Assembly: GCF_011045115.1 (NCBI RefSeq)
Contig: NZ_JAAKZG010000024.1
Coordinates: forward strand, 1-47,466
From: Mesorhizobium zhangyense
GTDB taxonomy: Bacteria; Pseudomonadota; Alphaproteobacteria; Rhizobiales; Rhizobiaceae
Direction: 5' to 3'
DNA length: 47,466 nt
The position numbers and the translations under genes are program-made. The notes below the pieces were generated by a model, which was given only the letters and a program-made list of their open reading frames with translations, did no database searches and was not told the origin of the DNA. Each line of letters starts with the position of its first letter. Position 1 is the first letter of the stretch. Shown here piece after piece: positions 17,943-25,553 of the stretch.

Positions 17943-19222
17943 CCGTCATCACTCTTACTGTCTTCCTTGCCTTCGCAATCCTGCTCGTTCTGAACGTGCC
18001 GGTGGCCATCGCCATGACGCTTGGGCCGTTGCTCGCCATCCTCATGGATGGACGCGTGCCGGCCGATATCGTGGCGCAGCGCATGGTCGCCTCGCTTGAT
18101 AGCTTCACGCTTCTCGCGATTCCTCTCTTCATTCTGGCTGGTGAGCTGATGGGATCGAGCTCGATCACGCAGCGCCTGATCGACCTGGCTACCGTACTGA
18201 TCGGACGCCTGCGCGGTGGGCTGGCGCATGTGACAATCCTGGCCAGCGTTTTCATGTCGGGCATTTCCGGCTCTGCCATGGCCGACGCCGCAACCCTTGG
18301 CAAGGTCATGGTGCCGGCGATGCGCAAGGCTGGTTATGGAGACGAGTTCTCGGTTGCCATCACCGCATCCGCCGCGACCATGGGACCGATCATCCCGCCC
18401 AGTATCATCATGATCGTCTATGCCACCATGGTCAGCGGTGTCTCCATCGCCAGCCTGTTCCTCGCCGGCATCCTGCCGGGCCTGATGATTGCGGCAGCGC
18501 TGATGATCACAAGCTCAATCATTGCGCATCGTATGGGGTTTGCCCGCTCGCCAAAGCGCGAAAGGGGCGAGCTGTGGCGCGCGTTCAAGCGGGCCGCCCT
18601 GCCGTTATTGCTGCCGCTTGTCATTTTCCGGGGCATTGCCGTGGGCGCGTTCACGGCCACGGAGGCCGGTGCAATCGCCTCGATCTTCGCCCTGGTGCTG
18701 GCCTTGATCTATCGTGACCTGACGTGGGCCCGGCTCTACAAGGCGTTTTCCAATGCTGCCCTGTCGAGTGCCGCAATTCTGCTGGTCATAGCCCCAGCCT
18801 CCATCCTGTCGTGGATACTGGCCATCGACCAGTTCCCGGTTTCGCTGGTCTCGGCCATCCAGGCGATATCGAGCAGTGCAGTCATCATGATGCTGGTGGT
18901 GATCGTCATCGTCACGCTGCTTGGCCTGGCGCTTGACGGGCTGGCGATCCTGATCATCCTGGTGCCGGTGATGGCGCCGGTCGCCACAGCTCTCGGGGTG
19001 GATCAGATCCAGTTGGCGCTGGTGGTGATCCTGTGTGTCATGGTGGGCGGCATCACCCCACCCGTTGGCGTTCTGCTCTATGTCGCCAAAACGGCGGGAG
19101 GGGTCAAGCATATGGTAGAAGGTAGGCTGGTCTGGTTGTTGTGCGGCGTGCTGACCTTGGTGCCGGTCATCGTCGCCTTCTGGCCTCCTTTGACCCTGTG
19201 GCTGCCAGGGGTGCTTAAGTGA
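17939..19222 (+). CDS. dctM: TRAP transporter large permease DctM
   Basis: A 427-residue inner-membrane protein with about twelve helices, the ion-driven transport subunit. Motifs include ILAGELMGSSSITQRLI, SAMADAATLGKVMVPAMRKA, ASAATMGPIIPPSIIMIVYA and GGITPPVGVLLYV. The frame is open far upstream, but TTG at 17939 overlaps the dctQ stop as TTGA and gives the normal length and N-terminus. Its stop overlaps the GTG of the SDR gene. Confidence 0.93.
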   Translation: MTVITLTVFLAFAILLVLNVPVAIAMTLGPLLAILMDGRVPADIVAQRMVASLDSFTLLAIPLFILAGELMGSSSITQRLIDLATVLIGRLRGGLAHVTILASVFMSGISGSAMADAATLGKVMVPAMRKAGYGDEFSVAITASAATMGPIIPPSIIMIVYATMVSGVSIASLFLAGILPGLMIAAALMITSSIIAHRMGFARSPKRERGELWRAFKRAALPLLLPLVIFRGIAVGAFTATEAGAIASIFALVLALIYRDLTWARLYKAFSNAALSSAAILLVIAPASILSWILAIDQFPVSLVSAIQAISSSAVIMMLVVIVIVTLLGLALDGLAILIILVPVMAPVATALGVDQIQLALVVILCVMVGGITPPVGVLLYVAKTAGGVKHMVEGRLVWLLCGVLTLVPVIVAFWPPLTLWLPGVLK

Positions 19223-19968
19223 ACTTCCGGCTCAACGGCAAAACCGCATTGGTGACCGGCGCTGCGCGCGGCATCGGGGCCGGCATCGCCACGGCCTTTC
19301 ATGCGGCTGGGGCGAAACTGGTGCTGGTGGACCTCGCCTCCAGCCGCGCGCAACTCGAGGCGCTGGCGGACACGCTTGGGGACGCCACGGTGTTCGGCGC
19401 CGACTTGACGGTGGAACATGAAGTAAAAGAGGTCTTTGCCGCGCTCGACAGGGCGGGTGTCGCATTGGACATTCTGGTCAACAATGCCGGCGCGGCACGG
19501 GCCGAAACCATCTTCGACATGTCGCTGGATAGCTGGAACGGTATCCTTGCGGCTAATCTCACCAGTGCGTTTCTGTGTTCGCGCAGCGCGATGGAGCGAA
19601 TGCGGCACCGACCCGGTGGACGGATTATCCAACTTGGATCGGTGGTCGGGCATCAAGGCGCGCTCAAGGGTCACCTGCACTACGGAGTGTCCAAGAGCGG
19701 CATCCATGGCTTCACGCGTACGCTGGCGCGTACGGCGGCCCCGCTGGGCATTACCGTCAATGCCATCGCGCCCGGGCTGGTGGAAACCGACATGTTGTTT
19801 TCCACCCATGGAGCCGAGGGCGTGAAGGTGCTGGAAGCGCAGGTGCCGCTCGGCCGGCTGGCCAGCGTCGCCGATATAGGGGCCGCTGCTGTCTACCTGG
19901 CATCGGACGAAGCCTCGTATCTGACCGGCGTCATCCTCGACGTCAATGGCGGCCTCTATCTGCGTTGA
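19219..19968 (+). CDS. short-chain dehydrogenase/reductase, probable sugar 1-dehydrogenase
   Basis: A 249-residue classical SDR: nucleotide motif TGAARGIG (13-20), NNAG (88-91), catalytic Ser141, Tyr155 and Lys159 (YGVSK). Asp38 at the end of the second strand favours NAD(H). Its GTG overlaps the dctM stop, so it is the last gene of the TRAP operon. Next to a mutarotase, an SMP-30 lactonase and a DgoD-like dehydratase, oxidation of an aldose (or uronate) at C1 to a lactone is the likely step. Its last 13 bases overlap the tail of the convergent mutarotase gene. Confidence 0.88.
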   Translation: MNFRLNGKTALVTGAARGIGAGIATAFHAAGAKLVLVDLASSRAQLEALADTLGDATVFGADLTVEHEVKEVFAALDRAGVALDILVNNAGAARAETIFDMSLDSWNGILAANLTSAFLCSRSAMERMRHRPGGRIIQLGSVVGHQGALKGHLHYGVSKSGIHGFTRTLARTAAPLGITVNAIAPGLVETDMLFSTHGAEGVKVLEAQVPLGRLASVADIGAAAVYLASDEASYLTGVILDVNGGLYLR

Positions 19969-20828
19969 GGCAAGGACGGGGAAAGCATGACGGCGGCCTG
20001 GAGGGTAGCTCCCGGCGCCAGCTGCGCAATGCCGTGCATGGCGCCATGCGCCCAGCCCATCGCTCCGCTGACATGAGTTTGCGGTTCGAGACAGAAGAAT
20101 TGTTGGCCGGGTGGTCGATAGACATGGAGGACCGACAAGATCGCATCGGCCTGCATGGACAGGCGGCGTCCGTCGCTCCATTCGATCTGCACCAGCCCTG
20201 CCCAGTCATCATAGGAATTGTTTCGCCAATGCGGCGAGATCGGAGCCCCTGACGTGTGGTCGAGTTCGGGCGGGACGGATATGGGCTCGGTTGGCAACCG
20301 GTCAGGTCCCTCGAGCCAGATGCGGCGCGCCGCAAATTTGAGCGTGGCCGTGTCCGGATCAGGGAAATGGGGATGAAAGCCTAGGCCGAAGGGCATGACC
20401 TCCACAGCCTCGTTGCGTATCGAAAGCTCCATGCGAAGACCCTCATCACTCAAGGTGAGTGTCTGGCTGGCACTATAGGCAAACGGTGGGCGCCGAGAGG
20501 CGAGCGACAGCTGTGCCGAGTGAGGCGTACGCTTGTCGGTTTTCCAAACGGATTGCCAACCATCGCCGTGGCAGGGGGCTGGCGGAATGCCGAAATTCGG
20601 CTCGATGGGCCACGCTTTGTCGTTCATTCGAACGTCGCCCGAGACTCGGTTGCAGAACGGCAGCATTGCAAAGCACGCGGTCTCCGTGGCCGAGACGGGC
20701 CGCGATGCCGACCGCAAGAAATGCAGACCTGCATACGTGAGATCGTGCAGCGCTCCGCCCATCTGCGGATCGAGAGTGCACGCAAACGGACCGTGGGCCA
20801 GACAGAGTAAGCGACCGACCTTCGTCAT
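19956..20828 (-). CDS. aldose 1-epimerase (mutarotase) family protein
   Basis: About 290 residues. The family pattern is visible as LPFCNRVSG (56-64, the conserved Asn-Arg), His87 in CHGDGW, the catalytic His152 in GFHPHF, and the catalytic Glu in FCLEPQTHVSG near the C-terminus. It interconverts anomers and so supplies the anomer used by the dehydrogenase. A TTG at 20834 is in frame, but ATG at 20828 overlaps the lactonase stop as ATGA and is the likely start. It is cotranscribed with the lactonase from the operator at 21722 and converges on the SDR gene. Confidence 0.88.
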   Translation of the reverse strand: MTKVGRLLCLAHGPFACTLDPQMGGALHDLTYAGLHFLRSASRPVSATETACFAMLPFCNRVSGDVRMNDKAWPIEPNFGIPPAPCHGDGWQSVWKTDKRTPHSAQLSLASRRPPFAYSASQTLTLSDEGLRMELSIRNEAVEVMPFGLGFHPHFPDPDTATLKFAARRIWLEGPDRLPTEPISVPPELDHTSGAPISPHWRNNSYDDWAGLVQIEWSDGRRLSMQADAILSVLHVYRPPGQQFFCLEPQTHVSGAMGWAHGAMHGIAQLAPGATLQAAVMLSPSLPQRR

Positions 20829-21712
20829 GACCAACCCGCTCCGCTGACCTCGAGATTTATAGCGTAAACCGAGGTGGAAGCTGCGATGAACAGCGTCTTG
20901 CCTCCATCGCCACCGAAGGCGAGGTTGGCGACGATCTCGGGCACGTCAATCTTGCCAAGGAACCGCCCGTCGGCAGCGTGGCAATGCACGCCATCATGCG
21001 CCGAGATCCAGAGATTGCCCAGGCTGTCGATTTTGAGCCCGTCGGGCACACCCGGCGCGATTTCGATTGTCGGTCCGCATTCCATCGGCTCGTACCGCGG
21101 TGAGAGCGAGAAGGTCCGCACGTGATGAGGACCGTTCAAGCGATGGGTACGGCCGCTGTCGGCGACATAAAGCAAGGTTTCGTCAGGGGATACGGCCAGG
21201 CCGTTGGGCTTGTCGAAATCAGCCAGGAGGATCGTCACCGCGCCGCTCTCCGGGTCGATGCGGTAGACATGATTGCCGCCGATCTCGTGGGTGCCCTCGA
21301 TTGTGTAGAGCGCGGAGAGCAGGGCATAGTCAGGGTCCGTGAACAGGACGGTACCATCGCGGAGCACTATCAGGTCATTGGGTGAATTGAAGCGGGCACC
21401 CTGAAAACGATCGGCAAGAACGATGATCGTTCCATCCGCTTCGGTCCGCGTCACACGCCGCGTGGCGTGTTCACAGGTCACCAGTCGCCCCTTCGTGTCG
21501 ATCGCATTTCCATTTGCGCGGCTTGAGTCGGAACGGTGGATCGAAGCCCCGGCTTCTGCGGTCCACGACAAAATGCGATTGGCCGGAATGTCACTGACCA
21601 AGAGTCGTCGATCATCAGCAACCCAGACAGGTCCTTCCGCCCATTGCAGCCCATCAAACAGCTTTCGGATCGGGGCGGACGGGCCAACCAAGTCGGCAAA
21701 AGTGATCATCAT
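20825..21712 (-). CDS. SMP-30/gluconolactonase family lactonase
   Basis: A six-bladed beta-propeller lactonase of about 295 residues. Expected metal ligands are visible: Glu in QWAEGPVW, Asn in FNSPNDLI, Asn in KPNGLAVS and Asp in VPDGLKID. No signal peptide is present, so it acts in the cytoplasm on the lactone made by the SDR. The start is one of a TTG-ATG-ATG series (21715, 21712, 21709); the AAGAG at 21716-21720 suits the ATGs. The palindromic operator ends only two bases before that ribosome site. Confidence 0.9.
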   Translation of the reverse strand: MMITFADLVGPSAPIRKLFDGLQWAEGPVWVADDRRLLVSDIPANRILSWTAEAGASIHRSDSSRANGNAIDTKGRLVTCEHATRRVTRTEADGTIIVLADRFQGARFNSPNDLIVLRDGTVLFTDPDYALLSALYTIEGTHEIGGNHVYRIDPESGAVTILLADFDKPNGLAVSPDETLLYVADSGRTHRLNGPHHVRTFSLSPRYEPMECGPTIEIAPGVPDGLKIDSLGNLWISAHDGVHCHAADGRFLGKIDVPEIVANLAFGGDGGKTLFIAASTSVYAINLEVSGAGWS

Positions 21713-21721
21713 CAACTCTTA

Positions 21722-21739
21722 TATATTTGATCAAATATA
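21722..21739. promoter_or_regulatory. perfect 18-bp palindromic operator, putative GntR site, copy 3
   Basis: TATATTTGATCAAATATA, a perfect palindrome centred on GATC. Its right half is identical to the boxes at 16261 and 16288. It directly precedes the ribosome site of the lactonase gene, so it would sit at or just downstream of the transcription start and could act as a repressor block. Confidence 0.7.
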
Positions 21740-21907
21740 ATTGCCTTCGATCGCCGGTCTTGTCAATCTGTCACCCGGGCAAGCCACGGTTGTTGATGCG
21801 GTTCAATGAGTGCGCGGCGCCCTTGGGCCGGCAAGACAGCGGTGGTCGGTTGAGTGGCTGTAAAGTCCTCGTGAGAGCCGCCTAAAAGGGTCCGCTAGGG
21901 CAACCTC

Positions 21908-22090
21908 TCAAGCGTTGCGGCTTGCCATGTGCGCGTCGAGCTTTTTTCGAGACGGGCCGTAGCGTTTGATGATTGTCGCGGCCTCGCTTGGCGGAATGCC
22001 GTATTTCTTGGCGAACGCTGTGACCTCATAAGTCTCGCCGCTCGCCACCAGCTTTCTGTCTTCTTTGACCTTTGATTTATCGTCAGCCAT
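21908..22090 (-). CDS. DUF3606 domain protein
   Basis: A 60-residue hydrophilic protein, EVTAFAKKYGIPPSEAATII followed by KRYGPSRKKLDAH, matching small rhizobial DUF3606 proteins. The longer open frame to 22267 is spurious; ATG at 22090 has an AAGGAAGG ribosome site. Function unknown; members often belong to the general stress response. A second DUF3606 gene is at 37524. Confidence 0.8.
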   Translation of the reverse strand: MADDKSKVKEDRKLVASGETYEVTAFAKKYGIPPSEAATIIKRYGPSRKKLDAHMASRNA

Positions 22091-22275
22091 TGCAATATCC
22101 TTCCTTGATATGAGGGAGATAGAGCGAGGTACGACGACGCCAAGCCCGGCTTTGGCCGGCACCGAGATCAGGATGGGCGGACAGACGCTGCCGACTGAGC
22201 GAGTTGGCATCACGCCATTGTCGTTAATATGGTGCTGCCGATGGTAACTCGCTTTCATATTGGCCAATATCCAGG

Positions 22276-22499
22276 GTGCCGCCAGGGTCGGTTATCCTGT
22301 TTCGCAATCTTGTCAGCGGTGATGTTTACGAACACTGCGAGGAGTGCGAGCAGGGTTACATCACGCCAGAGGATTGGAGGATAAACACGACGGCTTTCTC
22401 ACACTCCTCAACGTTGACGATGCTAAATGGGCAACAGCGGAGGAAGCCGAGCGCGGCGTCTGGGCTAAATACAATCTGTGGACGGTAAACGACGTGTAG
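22276..22499 (+). pseudogene. small CxxC protein broken by a frameshift
   Basis: The first frame reads FRNLVSGDVYEHCEECEQGY up to TPEDWR (about 22381); a second frame then continues DGFLTLLNVDDAKWATAEEA and GVWAKYNLWTVNDV to a stop at 22499. Both halves are compositionally protein-like and fit together as one domain with a CEEC knuckle, so one base was probably lost near 22381-22385. The start is uncertain (GTG at 22276). No function is recognised. Confidence 0.5.
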
Positions 22500-22538
22500 C
22501 CAAGCCGGGGTGGGCAGGGGTTCAGCAGGCCTGGCTGA

Positions 22539-22790
22539 CTACTGTGGGGTTTTAACGCTACTGTAGAGGGTAGGAATCTCGCTCCAGCGGTAGATGCTTC
22601 CTGACTGTGTTGTGATCATGCAACGCTGCCGATGGCTGCTGTGCATTGTCTCTACGGCATAAATCAATGCCGCGGACAATTGATCGAATTGAATCATGTC
22701 CGTCGCGATGAGGCTTCCTTGCGGCTTCTTTTCGTTGAACGAAAGTTGCGCCGCCTCATCTGGATCCACTTGCTCTACATGATTATTCAT
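22539..22790 (-). CDS. hypothetical small protein
   Basis: An 83-residue soluble protein, hydrophilic start (VEQVDPDEAAQLSFNEKKPQ) then a compact FDQLSAALIYAVETM and IYRWSEIPTLY region. The pattern resembles small conserved rhizobial proteins but no function is known. The ATG at 22790 has a GGGGGAAG ribosome site carried on one copy of an 18-bp tandem repeat, and overlaps the upstream stop as ATGA. Confidence 0.65.
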   Translation of the reverse strand: MNNHVEQVDPDEAAQLSFNEKKPQGSLIATDMIQFDQLSAALIYAVETMHSSHRQRCMITTQSGSIYRWSEIPTLYSSVKTPQ

Positions 22791-23206
22791 AAAACGCTTC
22801 CCCCATGTTTGAAACTTCCCCCATGTTTGAAAACCGCGGTAGCTAAAACATCAATGGCGCTGACGGACAAGCAACGGGGTGGTGAGCCCGACGGCGTCTG
22901 TCTACGGCAGTCATAGGTTGTGACGATTGGCAATGCCCCATACTGCGCACGGATTGAAGCTTTCCCAAGCGCCCGGCGTCTGATGGTAACAGAAAGAATC
23001 TTTGCTTCCGCCATGAACGAGCTAGACGATCTAAACTGGCCACACTCTAAACAGTCAGAATGTTGATAATCGCCGAATGACGGTTTTCTTAGTGTGGCAG
23101 GCTTTTTGCAGATTACACACGGTGCATTTGCTTTCGCCACGGCGTTTCCCCCCCCCATTGTTCTTTGAAACAATCGAAGGTAATCAGATATGGCGCTAAC
23201 CGACAA
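22787..23206 (-). CDS. hypothetical protein with a four-cysteine zinc-ribbon-like N-terminus
   Basis: Up to 139 residues. CVICKK and, 20 residues later, CLECGQ form a likely zinc knuckle pair; the AQYGALPIVTTYD segment is like small conserved rhizobial proteins, which I recall usually ending there, while this frame runs on for about 35 residues. The start is uncertain: TTG at 23206, ATG at 23158, or a GTG inside a run of nine G (minus strand). The C-terminus contains FKHGGS twice, encoded by an 18-bp tandem duplication. The stop overlaps the next gene's ATG. Confidence 0.5.
   Translation of the reverse strand: MSVSAISDYLRLFQRTMGGGNAVAKANAPCVICKKPATLRKPSFGDYQHSDCLECGQFRSSSSFMAEAKILSVTIRRRALGKASIRAQYGALPIVTTYDCRRQTPSGSPPRCLSVSAIDVLATAVFKHGGSFKHGGSVL
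22797..22832. repeat. perfect 18-bp tandem duplication
   Basis: Two adjacent identical copies, 22797-22814 and 22815-22832, of a unit containing CTTCCCCCATG. On the minus strand each copy carries a GGGGGAAG ribosome-site sequence; the 18-base length keeps frame and encodes FKHGGS twice in the overlapping gene. Confidence 0.9.
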
Positions 23207-23248
23207 CAGCGATTACAGAATCGGGTAGTGCAGCCGAAATGCCTTTTC

Positions 23249-23533
23249 TCATCCGTCTGCGTCGACCGCCCGGTCTGGTTTCCCATCCGGGTTCGGTGCC
23301 GGCGCCTCTCGTGTGTCACGAGGCGGCCGATCGCCGTCATCGTGCGCCGGTGGTGCTTCCTTGGCCGGATCGCGGACAAGTTTCTTTTTGTGGTCGACTT
23401 TCTCAGTCAAACCTACGCCGAGTGCCGGCTTTCTATTCTCTGCCGCCTTCTGTGAGAACTCGTCGCTCGGGTCGGGACGATCTTGCGCCATGAGTTTGCG
23501 AGCGCCATGTTCGTAGGAGACTTTATTGGGCAT
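23249..23533 (-). CDS. hypothetical hydrophilic protein
   Basis: A 94-residue protein rich in Asp, Lys, Pro and Arg with no hydrophobic core, probably disordered (DPAKEAPPAHDDGDRPPRDT near the C-terminus). The ATG at 23533 has a GGAGGAAC ribosome site; the frame to 23587 is spurious. A GGAAC-N17-TGTT promoter lies just upstream, so it is probably a stress-induced protein. No family recognised. Confidence 0.6.
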   Translation of the reverse strand: MPNKVSYEHGARKLMAQDRPDPSDEFSQKAAENRKPALGVGLTEKVDHKKKLVRDPAKEAPPAHDDGDRPPRDTREAPAPNPDGKPDRAVDADG

Positions 23534-23558
23534 AGCCAGTTCCTCCATCTTAGAGAGA

Positions 23559-23584
23559 AACAGGCCTGCGGGTCCGAAGGTTCC
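23559..23584 (-). promoter_or_regulatory. candidate EcfG-type promoter
   Basis: On the minus strand GGAAC (23584-23580), 17 bases, then TGTT (23562-23559), about 25 bases before the start of the hypothetical hydrophilic gene. It agrees with the general-stress consensus GGAAC-N16/17-CGTT apart from the first base of the -10 box. Confidence 0.45.
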
Positions 23585-23617
23585 CATTAAATGACCAAGC
23601 CTGGAAAGCGGCCAAGA

Positions 23618-24037
23618 TTACTCCGTAACTGTATCAGCAAAGCATGAAGCGATCGCATTATTTGCCCCCAGCTTTTTCGCCCATTTTGTGATTTCTGGAC
23701 CATCACCTTCATCCGCCATTCCTCCCCATACGTCTTTAAACGCCGGGCGGCCTGATGAGGAATCGAAGAAGAAATAGCCGGGATCGGCAACAGAGACCTC
23801 AGCATAAACGACTGTCCATGTGCCTGATTGCATGAAACCCTGGATGCTGACCTTTGAGGGTATGATGTTTTGGTCGAGGCTTTTGGCAACCAGATTGGCA
23901 TAGTCGGACTTGCGTTGTGCCGTGAGCGTTGTATCGACGCCGTTACATGGAGATGCCGCCAGCGCGGCGTGCTGCGGAACTATCAGGGCCCCTGCAAACA
24001 GACCGGACGAAATAAACTGAGACAATAACCAGGTCAT
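23618..24037 (-). CDS. hypothetical secreted protein
   Basis: A 139-residue protein with a signal peptide of about 27 residues ending at HAALAAS. The mature part has two cysteines (near the start and near the C-terminus) that could form a disulfide, and a GTWTVVYAEVSVADPGYFFF beta-rich stretch. The ATG has an AGGAGTG ribosome site. No family recognised. Confidence 0.65.
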   Translation of the reverse strand: MTWLLSQFISSGLFAGALIVPQHAALAASPCNGVDTTLTAQRKSDYANLVAKSLDQNIIPSKVSIQGFMQSGTWTVVYAEVSVADPGYFFFDSSSGRPAFKDVWGGMADEGDGPEITKWAKKLGANNAIASCFADTVTE

Positions 24038-24443
24038 CGCAGCGTCACTCCTAGGTTCATGGCTTCAAAAATTTTGTCGAACGAAACCACACATGTCGCT
24101 GACCGACAAGCAGCAGCGCGTCGCGCAGGCATTGCCGGAAAGTTAGTTTGAAAAGAGAAATAGGCGAACCACAAATGCCAGTGCTGCGATCACGACCGAG
24201 GCCGCAGTGGCCTCATGCCGCGAGTGATGCAAGCTGTACTTCAGACCCGCTCCAGAGTTCTGAAATTATCCCCTCTTGGCTATTCTTTGCGAAGGCGCCA
24301 AGCAAAAATCCGCCGACGCAGTGCATCGTCCGGCCAAACAACTCCCCACTATAATTTATTACCATGGGAACAATTGAAGGCTGTTCGACTTACCACCGTG
24401 CGAATTCACGACCCTGTGATCGCCTGAGATTGGAGGAACACCC

Positions 24444-24941
24444 ATGGCCAAAGAAAAGAACTTGGAAGACCTATTCCACGACACCCTCAAGGACATCTAC
24501 TACGCGGAACGAAAGATCTTGAAAGCACTGCCTAAAATGGCACGCGCTGCCCAATCTCCTGATCTGAAAGGAGCATTCGAAAAACATCGCGATGAGACCG
24601 AGGGCCACGTCGATCGACTTCAACAGGTATTCGAACTGATGGGTAAGCGCCCACAGGGCAAGACCTGCGAGGCAATCGACGGCATCATATCTGAAGGCGA
24701 AGAAGTCATGGATGCCTTCAAAGGCACGCCGGCGCTTGATGCCGGGCTGATCTCGTCGGCCCAGGCAGTCGAGCATTACGAGATGACCCGCTACGGCACG
24801 CTCAAGCGTTGGGCAGAAGTTCTCGGGATGGGCGATGCCGCGACGTTGTTCGGCCAGACCCTCGATGAAGAATCCCAGACTGACAAGGCCCTGACCGGTC
24901 TCGCCGATGCATCTGCAAACGAAATGGCTAAGGCCGCCTAG
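24444..24941 (+). CDS. YciF/DUF892 ferritin-like protein
   Basis: A 165-residue four-helix protein of the DUF892 (YciE/YciF) family: LFHDTLKDIYYAERKILKAL at the start, HRDETEGHVDRL, QAVEHYEMTRYGTLKRWAEV and LDEESQTDKALT. The Glu/His residues in these helices are the usual diiron-type ligands, though enzymatic activity is not established in the family. Stress-induced in enterobacteria and rhizobia. Strong GGAGGAACACCC ribosome site, and a terminator right after the gene. Confidence 0.9.
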   Translation: MAKEKNLEDLFHDTLKDIYYAERKILKALPKMARAAQSPDLKGAFEKHRDETEGHVDRLQQVFELMGKRPQGKTCEAIDGIISEGEEVMDAFKGTPALDAGLISSAQAVEHYEMTRYGTLKRWAEVLGMGDAATLFGQTLDEESQTDKALTGLADASANEMAKAA

Positions 24942-24954
24942 TCGCATTGGTTTC

Positions 24955-24989
24955 AAACGCCCGCCGCGGTGATCCGGGGCGGGCGTTTT
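24955..24989. terminator. Rho-independent terminator, bidirectional
   Basis: An 11-base-pair stem (24955-24965 with 24978-24988), GC-rich at the base of the loop and with A/T ends, giving a T-run on both strands. It lies between the converging YciF-like and 54-residue genes. Confidence 0.85.
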
Positions 24990-25153
24990 CATCGATGGTT
25001 CGGTGGAACATCCCTTACTAACAACCGTCCAAGCACAAACGACGTTTCCCGCAGAAGTTTCTTAACATAATCCGGCGGTAAGCTTTCGAGTCGCTCCGAC
25101 GCGTCCAGAAGCTCGACAACCAGTTCAACACCTCGGGCGTGAAGTTGGGGCAT
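24989..25153 (-). CDS. hypothetical small protein
   Basis: A 54-residue helical, acidic protein (VELLDASERLESLPPDYVKK). The ATG at 25153 has an AAGGAAG ribosome site seven bases upstream, which favours it over the longer frame to 25282. No family recognised; it converges on the YciF-like gene. Confidence 0.55.
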   Translation of the reverse strand: MPQLHARGVELVVELLDASERLESLPPDYVKKLLRETSFVLGRLLVRDVPPNHR

Positions 25154-25310
25154 TTCCGATCTTCCTTTGTGAAGGACGGCCGGTGCGTCAGGGCGGGGGC
25201 TTGGGTTTTCGCGCCGGCCATCGCGAAGGGGTATAGTCCTGCGCGATGGAATTATAACACCATTTTGTGAAGGGTGCGGCACCCCATTTAATGCTCTTCA
25301 GCAATATGAG

Positions 25311-25351
25311 ACCGACACGATGAGGGTTCAATTCATCGTGCCGGCCAATGC
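25311..25351 (+). repeat. hairpin repeat, copy A (may overlap a 29-codon ORF)
   Basis: A 41-base segment matching copy B at 26974-27014 at 33 positions. It contains an 8-bp stem (25316-25323 with 25333-25340) closing a GGGTTCAAT loop. An ATG at 25320 opens a 29-codon frame to 25409 that begins MRVQFIVPANAVFLPVRRGP, with only a weak ribosome site. Copy B has ACG instead of ATG but keeps the stem through paired changes. Confidence 0.5.
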
Positions 25352-25553
25352 GGTTTTCCTGCCGGTCCGCCGCGGGCCGAGCATGACACGCCTCCTATGC
25401 GCGGACTAGTGCAATCTTTGTGCTTCGCCTCAGTGATTCCACTGGGCGAAATAAATTTCGGGGGAGCCCTTCCTCGATCTTGCCGTCATCCGAGCGAGAC
25501 ATAAATTCTGATCTGGGGCTTGGACGTTCCACCTGGTGATCCGGGAGGCACCC

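Noticed and set aside
22853-24146. Three short frames beginning MALTDKQ, MALTDN and MSLTDKQQ at 22853, 23189 and 24093
   Set aside because: The shared start resembles phage terminase small-subunit starts, but all stop within 12-20 codons and flanks do not match; probably chance or very old debris.
24367-24392. GGAAC upstream of the YciF-like gene as a stress promoter
   Set aside because: No GTT at the 16- or 17-base spacing.
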